Shown here piece by piece: positions 33,424 to 43,462 of a stretch of 64,000 bases of DNA (the first letter of the stretch is position 1; every line of letters starts with the position of its first letter). Position numbers and translations under genes: made by a program. The DNA lies in contig NC_003071.7 in the NCBI RefSeq assembly GCF_000001735.4, positions 6,379,151 through 6,443,150 of the forward strand, written 5' to 3'. The DNA is from Arabidopsis thaliana (lineage: Eukaryota > Streptophyta > Magnoliopsida > Brassicales > Brassicaceae). Under the pieces are notes generated by a model. The model had not been told where the DNA came from and searched no databases. It saw nothing but the letters and a program-made list of their open reading frames with translations.

Positions 33424-34690
33424 AAACAAATTAAAAAAAAAGTTTATCCCGTGAAGAGAGAAACGGGCGGAAAAAGATAAATGCCCAAAAAGAAAATAAG
33501 TAGAAGAATTTTAACTTTTAACCAAAAGAAAAAAATCGCCTCGGAAATGGTGAGAAGTATAGTAGTTTTCCGTCTTAATAGTAAAAAATTCAAAAACTAA
33601 TAGGTGCACACATAAGGTCAATCAAATAATTAGGATCCCAAATCCGAGGTACACAAGGCTAAGACATAAACGTAATTCAATAAGAATTGAAAGGATACAT
33701 CCACATTTATTACATGAATTGGGGCTGTTGTAAGGCCTGGATCCCACACCTAGGATGTATTACGCAGAAGAGACAAACATGTGACCTTTACGTCATACAA
33801 ATAAGAGGGGAAGAAGTCCGGAGAAGCGCAACGTTGCGCCGAAGTGATCAAGCCATGCGAGCCACAAGCAAGTCCAAGAGGAAAAAACCAACGAAAGAGT
33901 TTGTTTGAATTCAAACCAAGACTTTGTGACATTGAAGACACAATCGAAACAGAAGCATTTAATGTTAATTATGGGATTAATTAGCAATATTTAATCACTA
34001 TTATGTATAAATATAGGACCTCATAGCTTTGTAAAGGAGATTATTTTCTGTGATGTCCTGTTGAGGCATTATGCAGAATTTTCAATAACTTGGATATTAT
34101 TATTTACTAAAGTCAAACGTAGTTTCACTTAGGATATCTAACTTTTATCTTTTAATGCATTTTCCTCTGTTTTCCCATGTCTTATGTCCTGTTGAGGCAT
34201 CATCAAATGTATTGAAAAGGGAATGCCATTATAGTCTCCATGTCTTCTTCTATAGGCAACAATAAGAAGGAAAGAGACTTTGGATCATACAATACTACAT
34301 CCTCAAACATTATCAAAGGCATAATAGATTACGTATATTATATGCTAGGGTGCTGGTACAATCTTCACATTGATCAGAATGAGTATAATGTTTATTAGAG
34401 TCTATGCCCATCACTTTAGATTGGTTAATGGCTTACTATGGAGTAGATTTCACTAGAATCATTGAGAAATTGGTTCCCAATAAAAATAATATTTGATTCC
34501 ATAACGCTGTTACTTGTTTTTACTGGAGACAATCTTTTGAAAATCTACTTTTTAACATGTCTTTCATATATGCACACGCATTGTTTGTATTGTGGAGGCC
34601 TAATTATGTTGCTTACCTGGTTTGTTATTTTCTTGAATCTAAAATAATACAAGTTACTTTAAATTTTGATGTAAAGTTAATTAAGAGTTT
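33424..34690. other. Intergenic region, probably containing a decayed LTR or other relic
   Basis: The part 33600-34080 is less AT-rich and includes TATGTATAAATATAGG (TATA-like, near 34001) followed by a CTTTGTAAAGGAG stretch, an arrangement sometimes seen in solo LTRs. No ends or coding motifs could be confirmed. The 73-residue frame at 33687-33908 has no recognised domain. Confidence 0.3.
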
Positions 34691-34700
34691 AAAATTTTGA

Positions 34701-34785
34701 GTGATATGTGGTTTTTTTGTTTCCTTGATGCTTAATAAAGCTACTTTAATTTCTCTACTGCTTCGGTCATTTGGTGTATGACTAA
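34701..34785 (+). pseudogene. Relic of a sulfotransferase 3' UTR
   Basis: This stretch (GTGATATGTGG..CTTAATAAAGCTACTTT..GTATGACTAA) aligns without large gaps to the 3' flank of the intact sulfotransferase at about 40151-40230, including the polyadenylation-like AATAAAG. It is a fragment of a duplicated gene. Confidence 0.55.
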
Positions 34786-34892
34786 TAAACCTATTTATCG
34801 CATTCAATACCGTGTCTTTCTTTAAAACAGTTTTTGTTTTTTGCATGCAAATTAAATTATTTAAAATCAGTCGATTCTTTTAAGCATCTTGA

Positions 34893-35095
34893 GACCTTTT
34901 AGGGACAATGTCTTGAGAGCTATTGGAGAAGGAGCTTGAACGATATGGAGAATGTTCTTTTCATTAAGTACGAATATATAAAGATTAAAGAGCCTTGTGC
35001 ATGCATGCTCACCTGAAGAAGCTTGCTAAGTTCTTGAAATTTGTTCATCTACCTTGGAAGAAGAAGAAGAGAGATACGAGGTTTTATACTTTTGT
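34893..35095 (+). pseudogene. Sulfotransferase gene fragment
   Basis: Plus-strand translation gives SYWRRSLNDMENVLFIKYEY, matching the intact enzyme's SYWRGSLEDPKHFLFMRYED. It is followed after a frameshift by LAKFLKFVHLPW, matching LAEFLDCPF. The upstream GGGACAATG keeps the FWD-like codons in another frame. It covers only about 60 codons and is broken, so it is a relic of a tandem duplicate. Confidence 0.75.
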
Positions 35096-36102
35096 TCTTT
35101 TTGAAATCTGAGCGTTTAGGAGGTCGACAAGATAATGAATGGAATGGTTCACAAGATTATCACTTTTGTCGTTATCACATAATGTGTATATTAGTATAAA
35201 TTCATAACTTTACAAAATATATGCTGAGACACACTAGTTAAATTCATCTTGATTCCTGAACATCCAGGTTCAATATCTAATTTGTGTTTTTGTTGACCGA
35301 TATTAGTTATGTTCCAAAGAGCTATCCGTGAGGATTGTTGTTTACATAGATAATATTATGCAATTTGGTACGAATTTTTCGTGCCAAAGAATCTGCTTTA
35401 ACATTTGCACTGCAAGATATTAAAGATAGTGAAAAATTTGTGAATTCTTTTTTCTCGTTCCGTAGTTCCTCCAAATACCCTGAGAAGGTCGGTCATTCGG
35501 TTGGAGAAGACATCATCTTCACCAGATTTGAGCAGTCTAAAAAGCTAAATTTTGGTTGTCGGTGCCAATCATACGATTCATCGTCCAGTTTTGTTCTGTT
35601 TTTTTTTTCTTTTTAATATTTATTAATCTAATATGTTTTGGGATTGCACGTTAGTTTTCGAAATTAATAACCTATACTCCAAATTTAGTATTTTTTGTGT
35701 CCTATGTCTTTTAAAAAATATTTATTAGTCTACTTGGTTTTGGGAGTATATCGTATTCAACTATTCAATACTTTTTTTTTAGTTTGCATCTTAGAACCTT
35801 AGTTTGTATCTTAGAACCTTAATAATTCGTATTCAATCGGCCAATCCATTTGCTTTTATTTTAATAATTGAGAAGTTCGAGACCAATAGACCTTAATTTC
35901 ATAAAACATGCCATGTGCCGGTTTAATAGCATTTGCTAGACTCTTAGTTGAACGGAAAAGCCATAATCCTAAGCCAATTATCGTTAAAAACAAAAACAAT
36001 GGTTTCAGTAAAGAACCTTTTAAAAGACTCCATGTTCGTTTATCAAAAAAAGAAAGTAAAGAATGGTCAAATCTTTTTAACAATATACTATTAGAAGACA
36101 CT

Positions 36103-36161
36103 GAATGCGATCATACCAGCACTAATGCACCGGATCTCATCAGAACTCCGCAGTTAAGCGT
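36103..36161 (+). pseudogene. Partial 5S rRNA sequence (nt 1 to about 59)
   Basis: Near-identity to the 5' half of Arabidopsis 5S rRNA, same strand as the poly-A tail. Not a functional 5S gene: the 3' half, including the box C promoter, is missing. Confidence 0.85.
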
Positions 36162-36310
36162 ATCAAGTGTCGTTAAAGACTCTAGGCGAAGCTTAGAGGT
36201 CGCCGGTTCGAGTGACGCTTGAGACGAAACTAATATTACATGCTGTAGTTTCGGGCCTGGAGGGATTACGGGATTCGGCCCAAAACCTCCTAGTATTCAG
36301 AAAAAAAAAA
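36103..36310 (+). mobile_element. Chimeric retroposon: 5S rRNA 5' part fused to a tRNA-type SINE
   Basis: The 208-bp insert begins directly after the target duplication with GAATGCGATCATACCAGCAC, nucleotide 1 onward of plant 5S rRNA, and follows it for about 59 nt (to GTTAAGCGT) with about four substitutions. It then changes to a different sequence containing a B-box-like GGTTCGAGTGACGC (36205-36218) and continues to a poly-A tail of ten A's. The 3' part therefore looks like a tRNA-derived SINE whose head has been replaced by 5S rRNA. The 5S C-box region is absent, so the 5S internal promoter is incomplete. The comparison with 5S rRNA uses my memory of its sequence. Confidence 0.8.
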
Positions 36311-36390
36311 CTATTAGAAGACACTATCTCAACATTAAGACTCCATGTGATCGTAGTCGTAGGTGAGGAAGTGTTGATGTTTACAATATA

Positions 36391-36412
36391 CTAGATCCGT
36401 ACGTGCGGGATT
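36391..36412 (-). mobile_element. Helitron 3' terminus (minus orientation), tentative
   Basis: On the minus strand the sequence reads CCCGCACGTACGGATCTAG followed by T, a short hairpin-like stretch ending CTAG. The stem is weak, so the call is tentative. The body would extend rightward into the AT-rich DNA up to roughly 38100. Confidence 0.4.
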
Positions 36413-38219
36413 TTATATTTTTAATTCAATGTAGATTATTTTCTTATTTTGTGATATATATTATAGTACAATGTATTAGATATCTGAACTCGCATATACG
36501 TACAAAATATAATTTTTTAATAGATTATTAAAATATATAATATTTTGTTATAAGTAAACTTTGTAATAGTATAGATATTATAAAGTTAAGAGTAATAATC
36601 AAAATTCAATTGTGTTCCTGTATAGTTATATTTTAAGATCCGGACTCACACAGAGAAATAACCCAAACTAAAATCAAATTTATATCCTATTTTACACTAG
36701 TAATTAAACTGTTATAATGTTTTGATTAGTTTAGAAAATAAAAACGTATACTTGACTTATATTTCTTGGAATGGAAAACCTGTGATGTATCTATCATAAA
36801 TTCTTCGTCACATAACCCGTCTGTATATGTGAAATAAAAATACTACCAACCTGTAACCATCACAAATAGAATTTGTGTCACAAAATACGTACATGCAGGG
36901 TTATGTGTGTAAACAAATTTATTTTATATAGTGCTCATAACCCAAACTCATACCAGTTAGATATTTAATTTGATGTCCAGTTGGATTTCAAATTATTTTA
37001 TATAGTACTTCCGTTTCTTTTCATGTCGTTTGTGTCTCATAATTCCTATTTTCATTTCGTTCCATTAAAAATACGTTCCAGAATTCTTATTTGCTTCCTT
37101 TAAATACCAATGTATATATGACTGAGTTTTGCGGATTAACATATAGGATGTTAAAGTTTACAAATATATCATAAATAAAAACACACAAATATATTTTCTT
37201 GATTTTTTTTCCTTCTTCAAACTCAAAAATATGAATAGCATTATAACATATAATTTTGTAAAAAAAATATATTTTAACAAATGTAATAATGTTTATTTCC
37301 TTAGCTACATTTTAGATATTCTTCTTTCCCTTGTTTAATCATAATTAATTGGAGTTTTGGAATATAATTAAAATTTTGAAATACACCTATAAAAGCAATT
37401 TATTTTGCTGGATAATTTTTTTTGAATGAAAAATGTATAATTAGTTTACATTATTTCTCAAGTTTGTTTAATAATATATTATGGATTTATTTAAAAAAAG
37501 ATCTGGTTGAAAAAAATAAAAAATAAAACCCAAAATATTTGGAAATTAGTATGTACAATTTATTGCTTAGATATTTCTAAATGTAAGGCATAATGATAAT
37601 TACTTGAAATTAATTATTTTTGTTTTATTTATAGTAAATATAAATCTTTGTAACATATAATCTCGTTTTTAGAAATTTTGAAATAAATTTTCGTTTTATA
37701 TTTCAAAATACTTAACCCAAAATTCTAAAATTAAATTTATTTATCTATCACAAATTATGATTTTTTATTCATGGTATCAAGCAAGTGTTATGATTTAAAA
37801 AAATTTTAAAATAAAAATTAACTTCCAAAATGTTAGTTTAATAATATAGTATAATTTGATATGAAATCTTAGTTTTTCAATTTTTATTGGTTAAGAAATT
37901 TTAAGAAATAAATTTTAATTTTTCGTCCATAATTAATAGGAAATAGAAAGTGAGTTTAATTTTGGAAAACTAATAATTGCTTAAAAGAATATTACCATTT
38001 TTTATATTTAAATCTATTAATTTTGTGATTACTATTGTATCTTTAATGAATTTATTTAAAAACACTTAAAGTCAATAGCATTCTATGTAATATTTTACCC
38101 TTCATAAGGTTGTTTATTTTCAATGATTCCGAATTAATAGTATAGATACAATGGACTAGATATATGTATACTTGTCTATACAATATTTATTCGTGACATG
38201 ATTGGTTGATATTTGTTAG
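36413..38219. other. AT-rich region, probable Helitron remnant
   Basis: Very AT-rich with no coding frame or repeat family recognised apart from the Helitron-like end at its left border. Confidence 0.35.
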
Positions 38220-38220
38220 A

Positions 38221-38571
38221 AAGTTCAAATATCATGTTATAAAATACAGTACGAAAGCCTTCAAATATTAAGTCTTTGTTTTTCATTTTGGGCTAAAATC
38301 CAATAATTGCAATTTTTTAATTTTTTTTCTGCTGGTGTACAGTATAAATAAAGACTTTGCGGTTGCAATATATCAAAATATATGAAGCAAAGCAAAACAA
38401 AACAACAACAAAAAAATGATAGATGAGAAAGATATTCCAAAGAACTTGAGGGAAGAAGAAGTTAGAGACGATAATGTAGAATCTTTGAAAATAGTGGGGC
38501 ATGTAGAAAATCAATTATCGAGTCTAAAATTTTTCAAAAAATTTGGATGCATATCGAGAAGACGCCACTAG
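38221..38571 (+). pseudogene. Duplicated promoter and first codons of the sulfotransferase gene
   Basis: About 240 bp here repeats the promoter, TATA region, leader and first 15 codons of the intact gene at 38880-39105 (shared blocks AAGTCTTTGTTTTTCATTTT, GCGGTTGCAATATATCAAAA, CCAAAGAACTTGAGGGAAGA). The frame starts at 38416 (MIDEKDIPKNLREEE), leaves sulfotransferase homology after about 15 residues and stops at 51 residues (38571). It retains a TATA box (GTATAAATAAAG), so a short transcript is possible, but no enzyme can be made. Confidence 0.75.
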
Positions 38572-38971
38572 AAATTTTTGATGCAATAAGAAAAATTAGA
38601 GATGAATTTCAACGAGATTCGAGCTTTAAGAAAAGACAAACAATACTATAGTTATATTATATTATATTAGCGTAGAATGTATGCTTAAAAATTATAATTA
38701 TTAATTTATGATATTATTGAGATCATATTTTTATATAAGAATTTCAAAAAAATTATAATCTTATTATTTTAACAATTTCGGTTAATTTTTACATTGACCC
38801 CAGCTTGAAACCGATAAGATTTATTAATTTATCATGTTTATTAATTTATCGACTATTAATTTATAGAGTTGCTACGGTAGTACGAAAGCTTCATATCTTA
38901 AGTCTTTGTTTTTCATTTTGGGCTAAAATTAATAATTCCAATTTTTTTTTTTTTTTTTTGCTGGTGTGCAG

Positions 38972-38981
38972 TATATATAAA
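38972..38981 (+). promoter_or_regulatory. Sulfotransferase TATA box
   Basis: TATATATAAA sits about 70 bp before the start codon and is preserved, with changes, in the upstream duplicate (38342-38350). Confidence 0.65.
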
Positions 38982-39010
38982 GACATTGCGGTTGCAATAT
39001 ATCAAAACAT

Positions 39011-39049
39011 ATGAAGCAAAGCAAAAGAAAACAACAACAACAAAAATAA
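39011..39049 (+). CDS. Short upstream ORF overlapping the sulfotransferase start (TAATG)
   Basis: An ATG at 39011 opens a 12-codon frame (MKQSKRKQQQQK) whose TAA stop shares its last A with the main ATG at 39049 (TAATGG). It lies about 30-40 bp after the TATA box, so whether it is in the mRNA depends on the exact transcription start. If included, the main frame would need leaky scanning or reinitiation. Confidence 0.4.
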   Translation: MKQSKRKQQQQK

Positions 39050-40086
39050 TGGATGAAAAAGATAGACCAAAGAACTTGAGGGAAGAAGAAGAAAAACCGA
39101 GTGAAGAAACCAAAATTCTGATATCTTCACTTCCTTGGGAGATAGATTACCTTGGGAACAAGCTGTTCAACTACGAAGGATATTGGTACAGCGAAGACAT
39201 TCTCCAATCAATCCCCAATATACACACTGGTTTTCAGCCACAAGAAACTGATATAATTCTTGCTTCTTTCTACAAATCGGGCACGACTTGGCTCAAGGCA
39301 CTCACATTTGCACTCGTTCAACGATCTAAACACTCTTTGGAAGATCATCAACATCCTTTGCTACATCATAATCCTCATGAGATAGTGCCCAATCTTGAGC
39401 TAGATCTGTATCTTAAAAGCTCAAAACCGGACTTGACCAAGTTCTTATCATCATCATCATCATCTCCAAGATTGTTCTCAACTCACATGTCGCTGGACCC
39501 GCTTCAAGTACCCTTGAAGGAGAACCTTTGCAAGATCGTGTACGTTTGCAGGAACGTGAAAGACGTGATGGTGTCAGTTTGGTGTTTCCTAAATGCCAAC
39601 AAGGGAGTAGACTGGGGAGATTTTAGGCAAAGCAAAAAGATCACTCGAGCGGAGGATTACTCTTTGGAGGCTATATTTGAGTCATTCTGCAACGGAGTTA
39701 CCCTACACGGTCCCTTTTGGGACCATGCACTGAGCTATTGGCGAGGCAGCTTGGAAGATCCCAAGCATTTTCTTTTCATGAGGTACGAGGATTTGAAAGC
39801 GGAGCCTCGTACTCAGGTCAAGAGACTTGCAGAGTTCTTGGATTGTCCATTCACTAAGGAAGAGGAAGATAGCGGATCTGTAGACAAGATCTTGGAACTT
39901 TGCTCTTTAAGTAATCTAAGAAGTGTGGAGATCAACAAAACCAGAACGTCGAGTAGAGTGGATTTCAAGAGTTATTTCCGTAAAGGACAAGTTGGTGACT
40001 GGAAGAGTTATATGACCCCTGAAATGGTAGACAAAATTGATATGATTATAGAGGAAAAACTCAAAGGTTCCGGTTTGAAATTCTAA
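39049..40086 (+). CDS. ST4A: Cytosolic PAPS-dependent sulfotransferase, ST4A type
   Basis: A single-exon gene of 345 residues, normal for plant soluble sulfotransferases. It transfers the sulfonate of PAPS to a small acceptor; relatives of this group have been reported to act on brassinosteroids, which is family knowledge, not visible here. The PAPS 5'-phosphosulfate loop is YKSGTTWLK (75-83), the expected catalytic His is H146 in RLFSTHMS, the 3'-phosphate site is YVCRNVKDVMVS (165-176), and the C-terminal RKGQVGDWK is at 311-319. I start at 39049 because the earlier in-frame ATG (38986) lies next to the TATA box and because the duplicate at 38416 starts at the equivalent codon. Sulfotransferase relics at 34701, 34893 and 38221 show past tandem duplication. 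Gene order suggests AT2G14920. Confidence 0.88.
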   Translation: MDEKDRPKNLREEEEKPSEETKILISSLPWEIDYLGNKLFNYEGYWYSEDILQSIPNIHTGFQPQETDIILASFYKSGTTWLKALTFALVQRSKHSLEDHQHPLLHHNPHEIVPNLELDLYLKSSKPDLTKFLSSSSSSPRLFSTHMSLDPLQVPLKENLCKIVYVCRNVKDVMVSVWCFLNANKGVDWGDFRQSKKITRAEDYSLEAIFESFCNGVTLHGPFWDHALSYWRGSLEDPKHFLFMRYEDLKAEPRTQVKRLAEFLDCPFTKEEEDSGSVDKILELCSLSNLRSVEINKTRTSSRVDFKSYFRKGQVGDWKSYMTPEMVDKIDMIIEEKLKGSGLKF

Positions 40087-43074
40087 AAATTATGTGTGCA
40101 CTATTTAATCTATTAAGAAAATGTTATATTGTCATGTTTATTGTTACTTTGATGTGTGTGATTTTTGTTCTCTTTGATGTTCAATAAAGTTACCTTCTTT
40201 TTACTTTTGTTTCATCCGTTCATGACTAAATTGGTGACTTGAAGAATCAAATGAATCCTAAATTGGAGAAATATATAAATTGATCAAATCGATCTCAAGA
40301 TCATCTCTAGTTTACCCTATTTTTTGCCTCTATAATAGAGTTGAGTTTTACTGATCAAATGGATAATTCTATTTTTTCTTCTAAAAAGTTTAACTAAATT
40401 ATTGAGGAAAAAAGAGAGATTCTCTATATATATAAAAGAAAAAAATAGAGATTTCTAAAAAGATTTAGAGGTCAAAATAGAAGTGGATTGAAAAGAATTT
40501 TACTCTAAAATAGAATATAAAGACAAAAATAAAAGTGGGTTGAAGATGATTGAACATCAAAGAGAAACTTAAAAGTTTGGGTTCAAACTATATCACTGGA
40601 TAACAATGCGGGTTAGGTCCCTTTTATGCAAGGTTTAGATTTTAAATTATGAGTCATGTGTAATTATGTTCACTTCATTTATGATTACTAACTAAACTAT
40701 CGTATTATCACATGCCATAACATGCCACTATTGAAAATAAGAGTTTTTATTAATTTAAAAAGTTGGCATGCAAATAAAATATTTAAATCAATTAATTTAC
40801 AAACAGGTCACCCAAATGAAGGAATCTGTCTCAGCAACTTTGGATTTTAAACGAAGATGATTGATTAGTCTAGAGTGAGCTAATGTGACTAGTAGAAGAA
40901 CCATTTTGGTCATTAGTATTTTTTATAGAGAGAACTAGCTAGAAGAACCGTTTTGGTTGAGAAGCTGACGTACAAGACCAATGACCATAGTTGCATTAAA
41001 AGAAAGAAAAACGAGAAGTGGACGTGCCATGTTACAGTTGCATGGGTTTGAGGTAGCACGAGAAACCATAACCTAAAACTCAGTTAACATAAAAACCAAA
41101 ACAAAGATTTCAGTAAATATAATAAAGCAGGAAAGCAAAAACGAAAGAAATAAAAAAACTGTCACACGAGTCTTTCTCAACATTGAGACTGCGTGTTTTC
41201 ACCTTATTTATATTTTCGTCTATTCTACTTTCTTAATTTAATATTATTCATATTTTTCCAAAATTCTTTCTTTTATTAAAACTCTACGAGAACTTGTTTT
41301 AAAAATGATCTCATAAATAGTTGAAAACTTTTTCTTAAACGTAACTAAAAAAGAGTTTAAAAATATAAGAAAATAACAATAAAGCCAAATAACACGAGGT
41401 TTCTGAAATATACCATAAGCGAGAAGAACTTGTACGACTACTCAGGATTTTCAACGTGACCTGGAAAAAAAGAGAAAAGAGGTGAGTAAAAAATTATTCA
41501 GTGAGAGGATTTTTTTCGCCCACTATAAATATGATACAAGATTTAACTTATAAAAAATAATTAACAATTACATAGAAAAAGACACAACATTCATATAATT
41601 TACATCACTATGCAAAACTATAATTTCGAAAGATTTGGATGTGTTAAGGCTAACCTCCCAAAACTCACTAAAAAGTATGTTGCTTCCCAAAATCCTTTTC
41701 TCGCCAATCTAGGTCTCATGGTTTGTTCTGTCGAAATGTGTTTTTTGTATTTTCCTACTTCTCTAATTGGTCCCGATCGGCCCGACTTTCCCGAATGTCG
41801 TCCACCACCGGCCTTTCTCCTTTCCGGGTCTAGTTTTTTCACGTCGTCAGAAAGCACATTAACAACTATGATATAGGAGCCCTCTCGCCTGATACCCACT
41901 ATTATCAAAACTCATTCTTGCCTTAGAAAAATCTCCACATCATAATTAGGTTCAATCATCTCCCCTGAACTTTGTCACCACTACAATATATGTTAGGTTG
42001 TTTGCTTATATCGTACTATTTTCTTTATGAACTTTAATACATTAAGCTTTTATATATTTTTTTTTGTTTTATTAATTCAATTAATAATAAAGAGATGTTT
42101 TGGATTTTTCAAATCTATGTTTTTTTCGAAACACCAATGGATGAAATTGTCACAAGAGAGTTTTGGAAATGTCTAATTTGATGGTCCATCATGCTCCAGG
42201 TGTGGTCTTGTGGTAGTTTCCACCAATTCTTCAATTAATAAGACATTCATTCTTTAAGAGTAGGTGACTCTTAACAAGCTCAATGTTTTTGCAACAAAAA
42301 CAAAATCATACATATGAGGCTATCTCTCTCCATCTGCTTGACACGTCAGCATATAAGAGGCTGACAGGTGGCTATACACCATTTGCTGAAAACTTAAAAA
42401 CGTGAAGAGCCGATTCATCTTCTGTAGCGAAGGGTTCAAACGTTAGATCTCAAGCAGTTAACCTAGGGGCTAGGCTTTTGCTGGACAATTACACCGTCAT
42501 GGTGATATGAATGAGTTGTCTTCTTTCTAATAACAATCATCAATCGTTATGAAACCCTTAGGTTGTTCAGTTGTTGTATCCCATTCCTCAATTTTGTCAA
42601 TAATGCATATTTGTTGATTCATTTTCATATATAAACTTTTGTGCTTCATTTGAGATCTTTCCACATTTGTCTGATATTCTTAGGGCCCGGATGGTGCGAC
42701 AAGGCATCCAAATATCCGGTGGTCATCTCTAGGTATAGTTTTTTTGTTCTCATATTGACTATCATCTTTTATTATTACCTTCATTCTTGAGTAGGTTGTT
42801 GTTGTTGTGGTGTTACCATAGAATTTCTTTTCATTGCAAATCTCAAGAAAATTCGTAAGGGTGTGGAGAGAAGCCGAAGTCCGTCAACCGATTTTGCTCC
42901 TATATTCATCATAAGGACATTAATAGCAATCGCTCACCACCTGATTTAGAATCAACAAGCAGGTACTAAGATGACCCCGGTTTAGAAACCAAATGTTTCC
43001 TTTGGTTGGGTGCTTAATTTAAATAGCTAGTCCATAGTATTTGCAGCGATTCCCTATTTGTTGTTTTTCTGCTT
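40087..43074. other. Intergenic region between the sulfotransferase and the Copia element
   Basis: About 3 kb. The first 150 bp is the sulfotransferase 3' UTR (AATAAAG near 40184). The 88-residue frame at 41610-41876 starts in a plausible context but has no recognisable domain. The 42180-43070 part is less AT-rich and is the Copia target locus, continuing at 48151. No gene is called. Confidence 0.4.
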
Positions 43075-43079
43075 GTACG

Positions 43080-43462
43080 TGAAAGAGATAATATGAAATC
43101 GAAAGTTTATGTTTTTATTTTGCTTTCGCCTTAACCTTTGTGATTACAAGCTATGTCTATTTATACATCTAGATTGATTTAACCTAGTGTCTTCTTGGTT
43201 TGCATAGCTGTCACTTGGCTGTTATGTGGCGTCATTGTCTTCACATGATTCAAGAGCTTCATAGCGATTCCTCGTCGTTACTTCCGTACTGCTTGGAGAT
43301 AATGACCGCTCTGCAACTTCTCTGCTTTTGTCCTTTGTTGTTGCAGGTTTCCGTTGAGCTATGTTGGGCTTGGCTTTTGGATTGAGCATTTGTTTCGGAT
43401 TGGGCTTTAGTGGTTTTGAGCCCAATTCCAAAACTGTGTCGTTTGGAGCTGTTGTGTTGATA
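43080..43462 (-). repeat. Copia 3' LTR
   Basis: 383 bp, differing from the other LTR at three sites (TTCGCC versus TTCGGC, GATTCAAG versus GATTTAAG, CTTCTCTG versus CTTCTTTG). Preceded on the coding strand by the polypurine tract (43463-43472). Confidence 0.92.

Larger units (their letters stand above)
36087..36325 (+). repeat. Target-site duplication pair flanking the 5S/SINE insert
   Basis: CTATTAGAAGACACT occurs at 36088-36102 and 36311-36325. The left copy is preceded by A and the right copy follows the A-tail, so the duplication is 15-16 bp, a normal length for LINE-mediated retroposition. Confidence 0.9.

Noticed and set aside
35365..35616. Plus-strand frame beginning MVRIFRAKESALTFALQDIK, possibly a LINE RNase H fragment
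   Set aside because: The first 20 residues look RNase H-like, but the rest does not follow the domain and no poly-A end is near; too weak to call.
36103..36161. Functional 5S rRNA gene
   Set aside because: Only the 5' half is present; box C and the 3' half are missing and it carries substitutions.
38986..39048. Upstream in-frame Met as the sulfotransferase start
   Set aside because: It lies within a few bases of the TATA box, before any likely transcription start, and the duplicated copy starts at the position equivalent to 39049.
41610..41908. Overlapping frames of 88 and 96 residues on opposite strands
   Set aside because: Neither shows a recognisable motif; they appear to be mutual shadows in a slightly GC-richer stretch.
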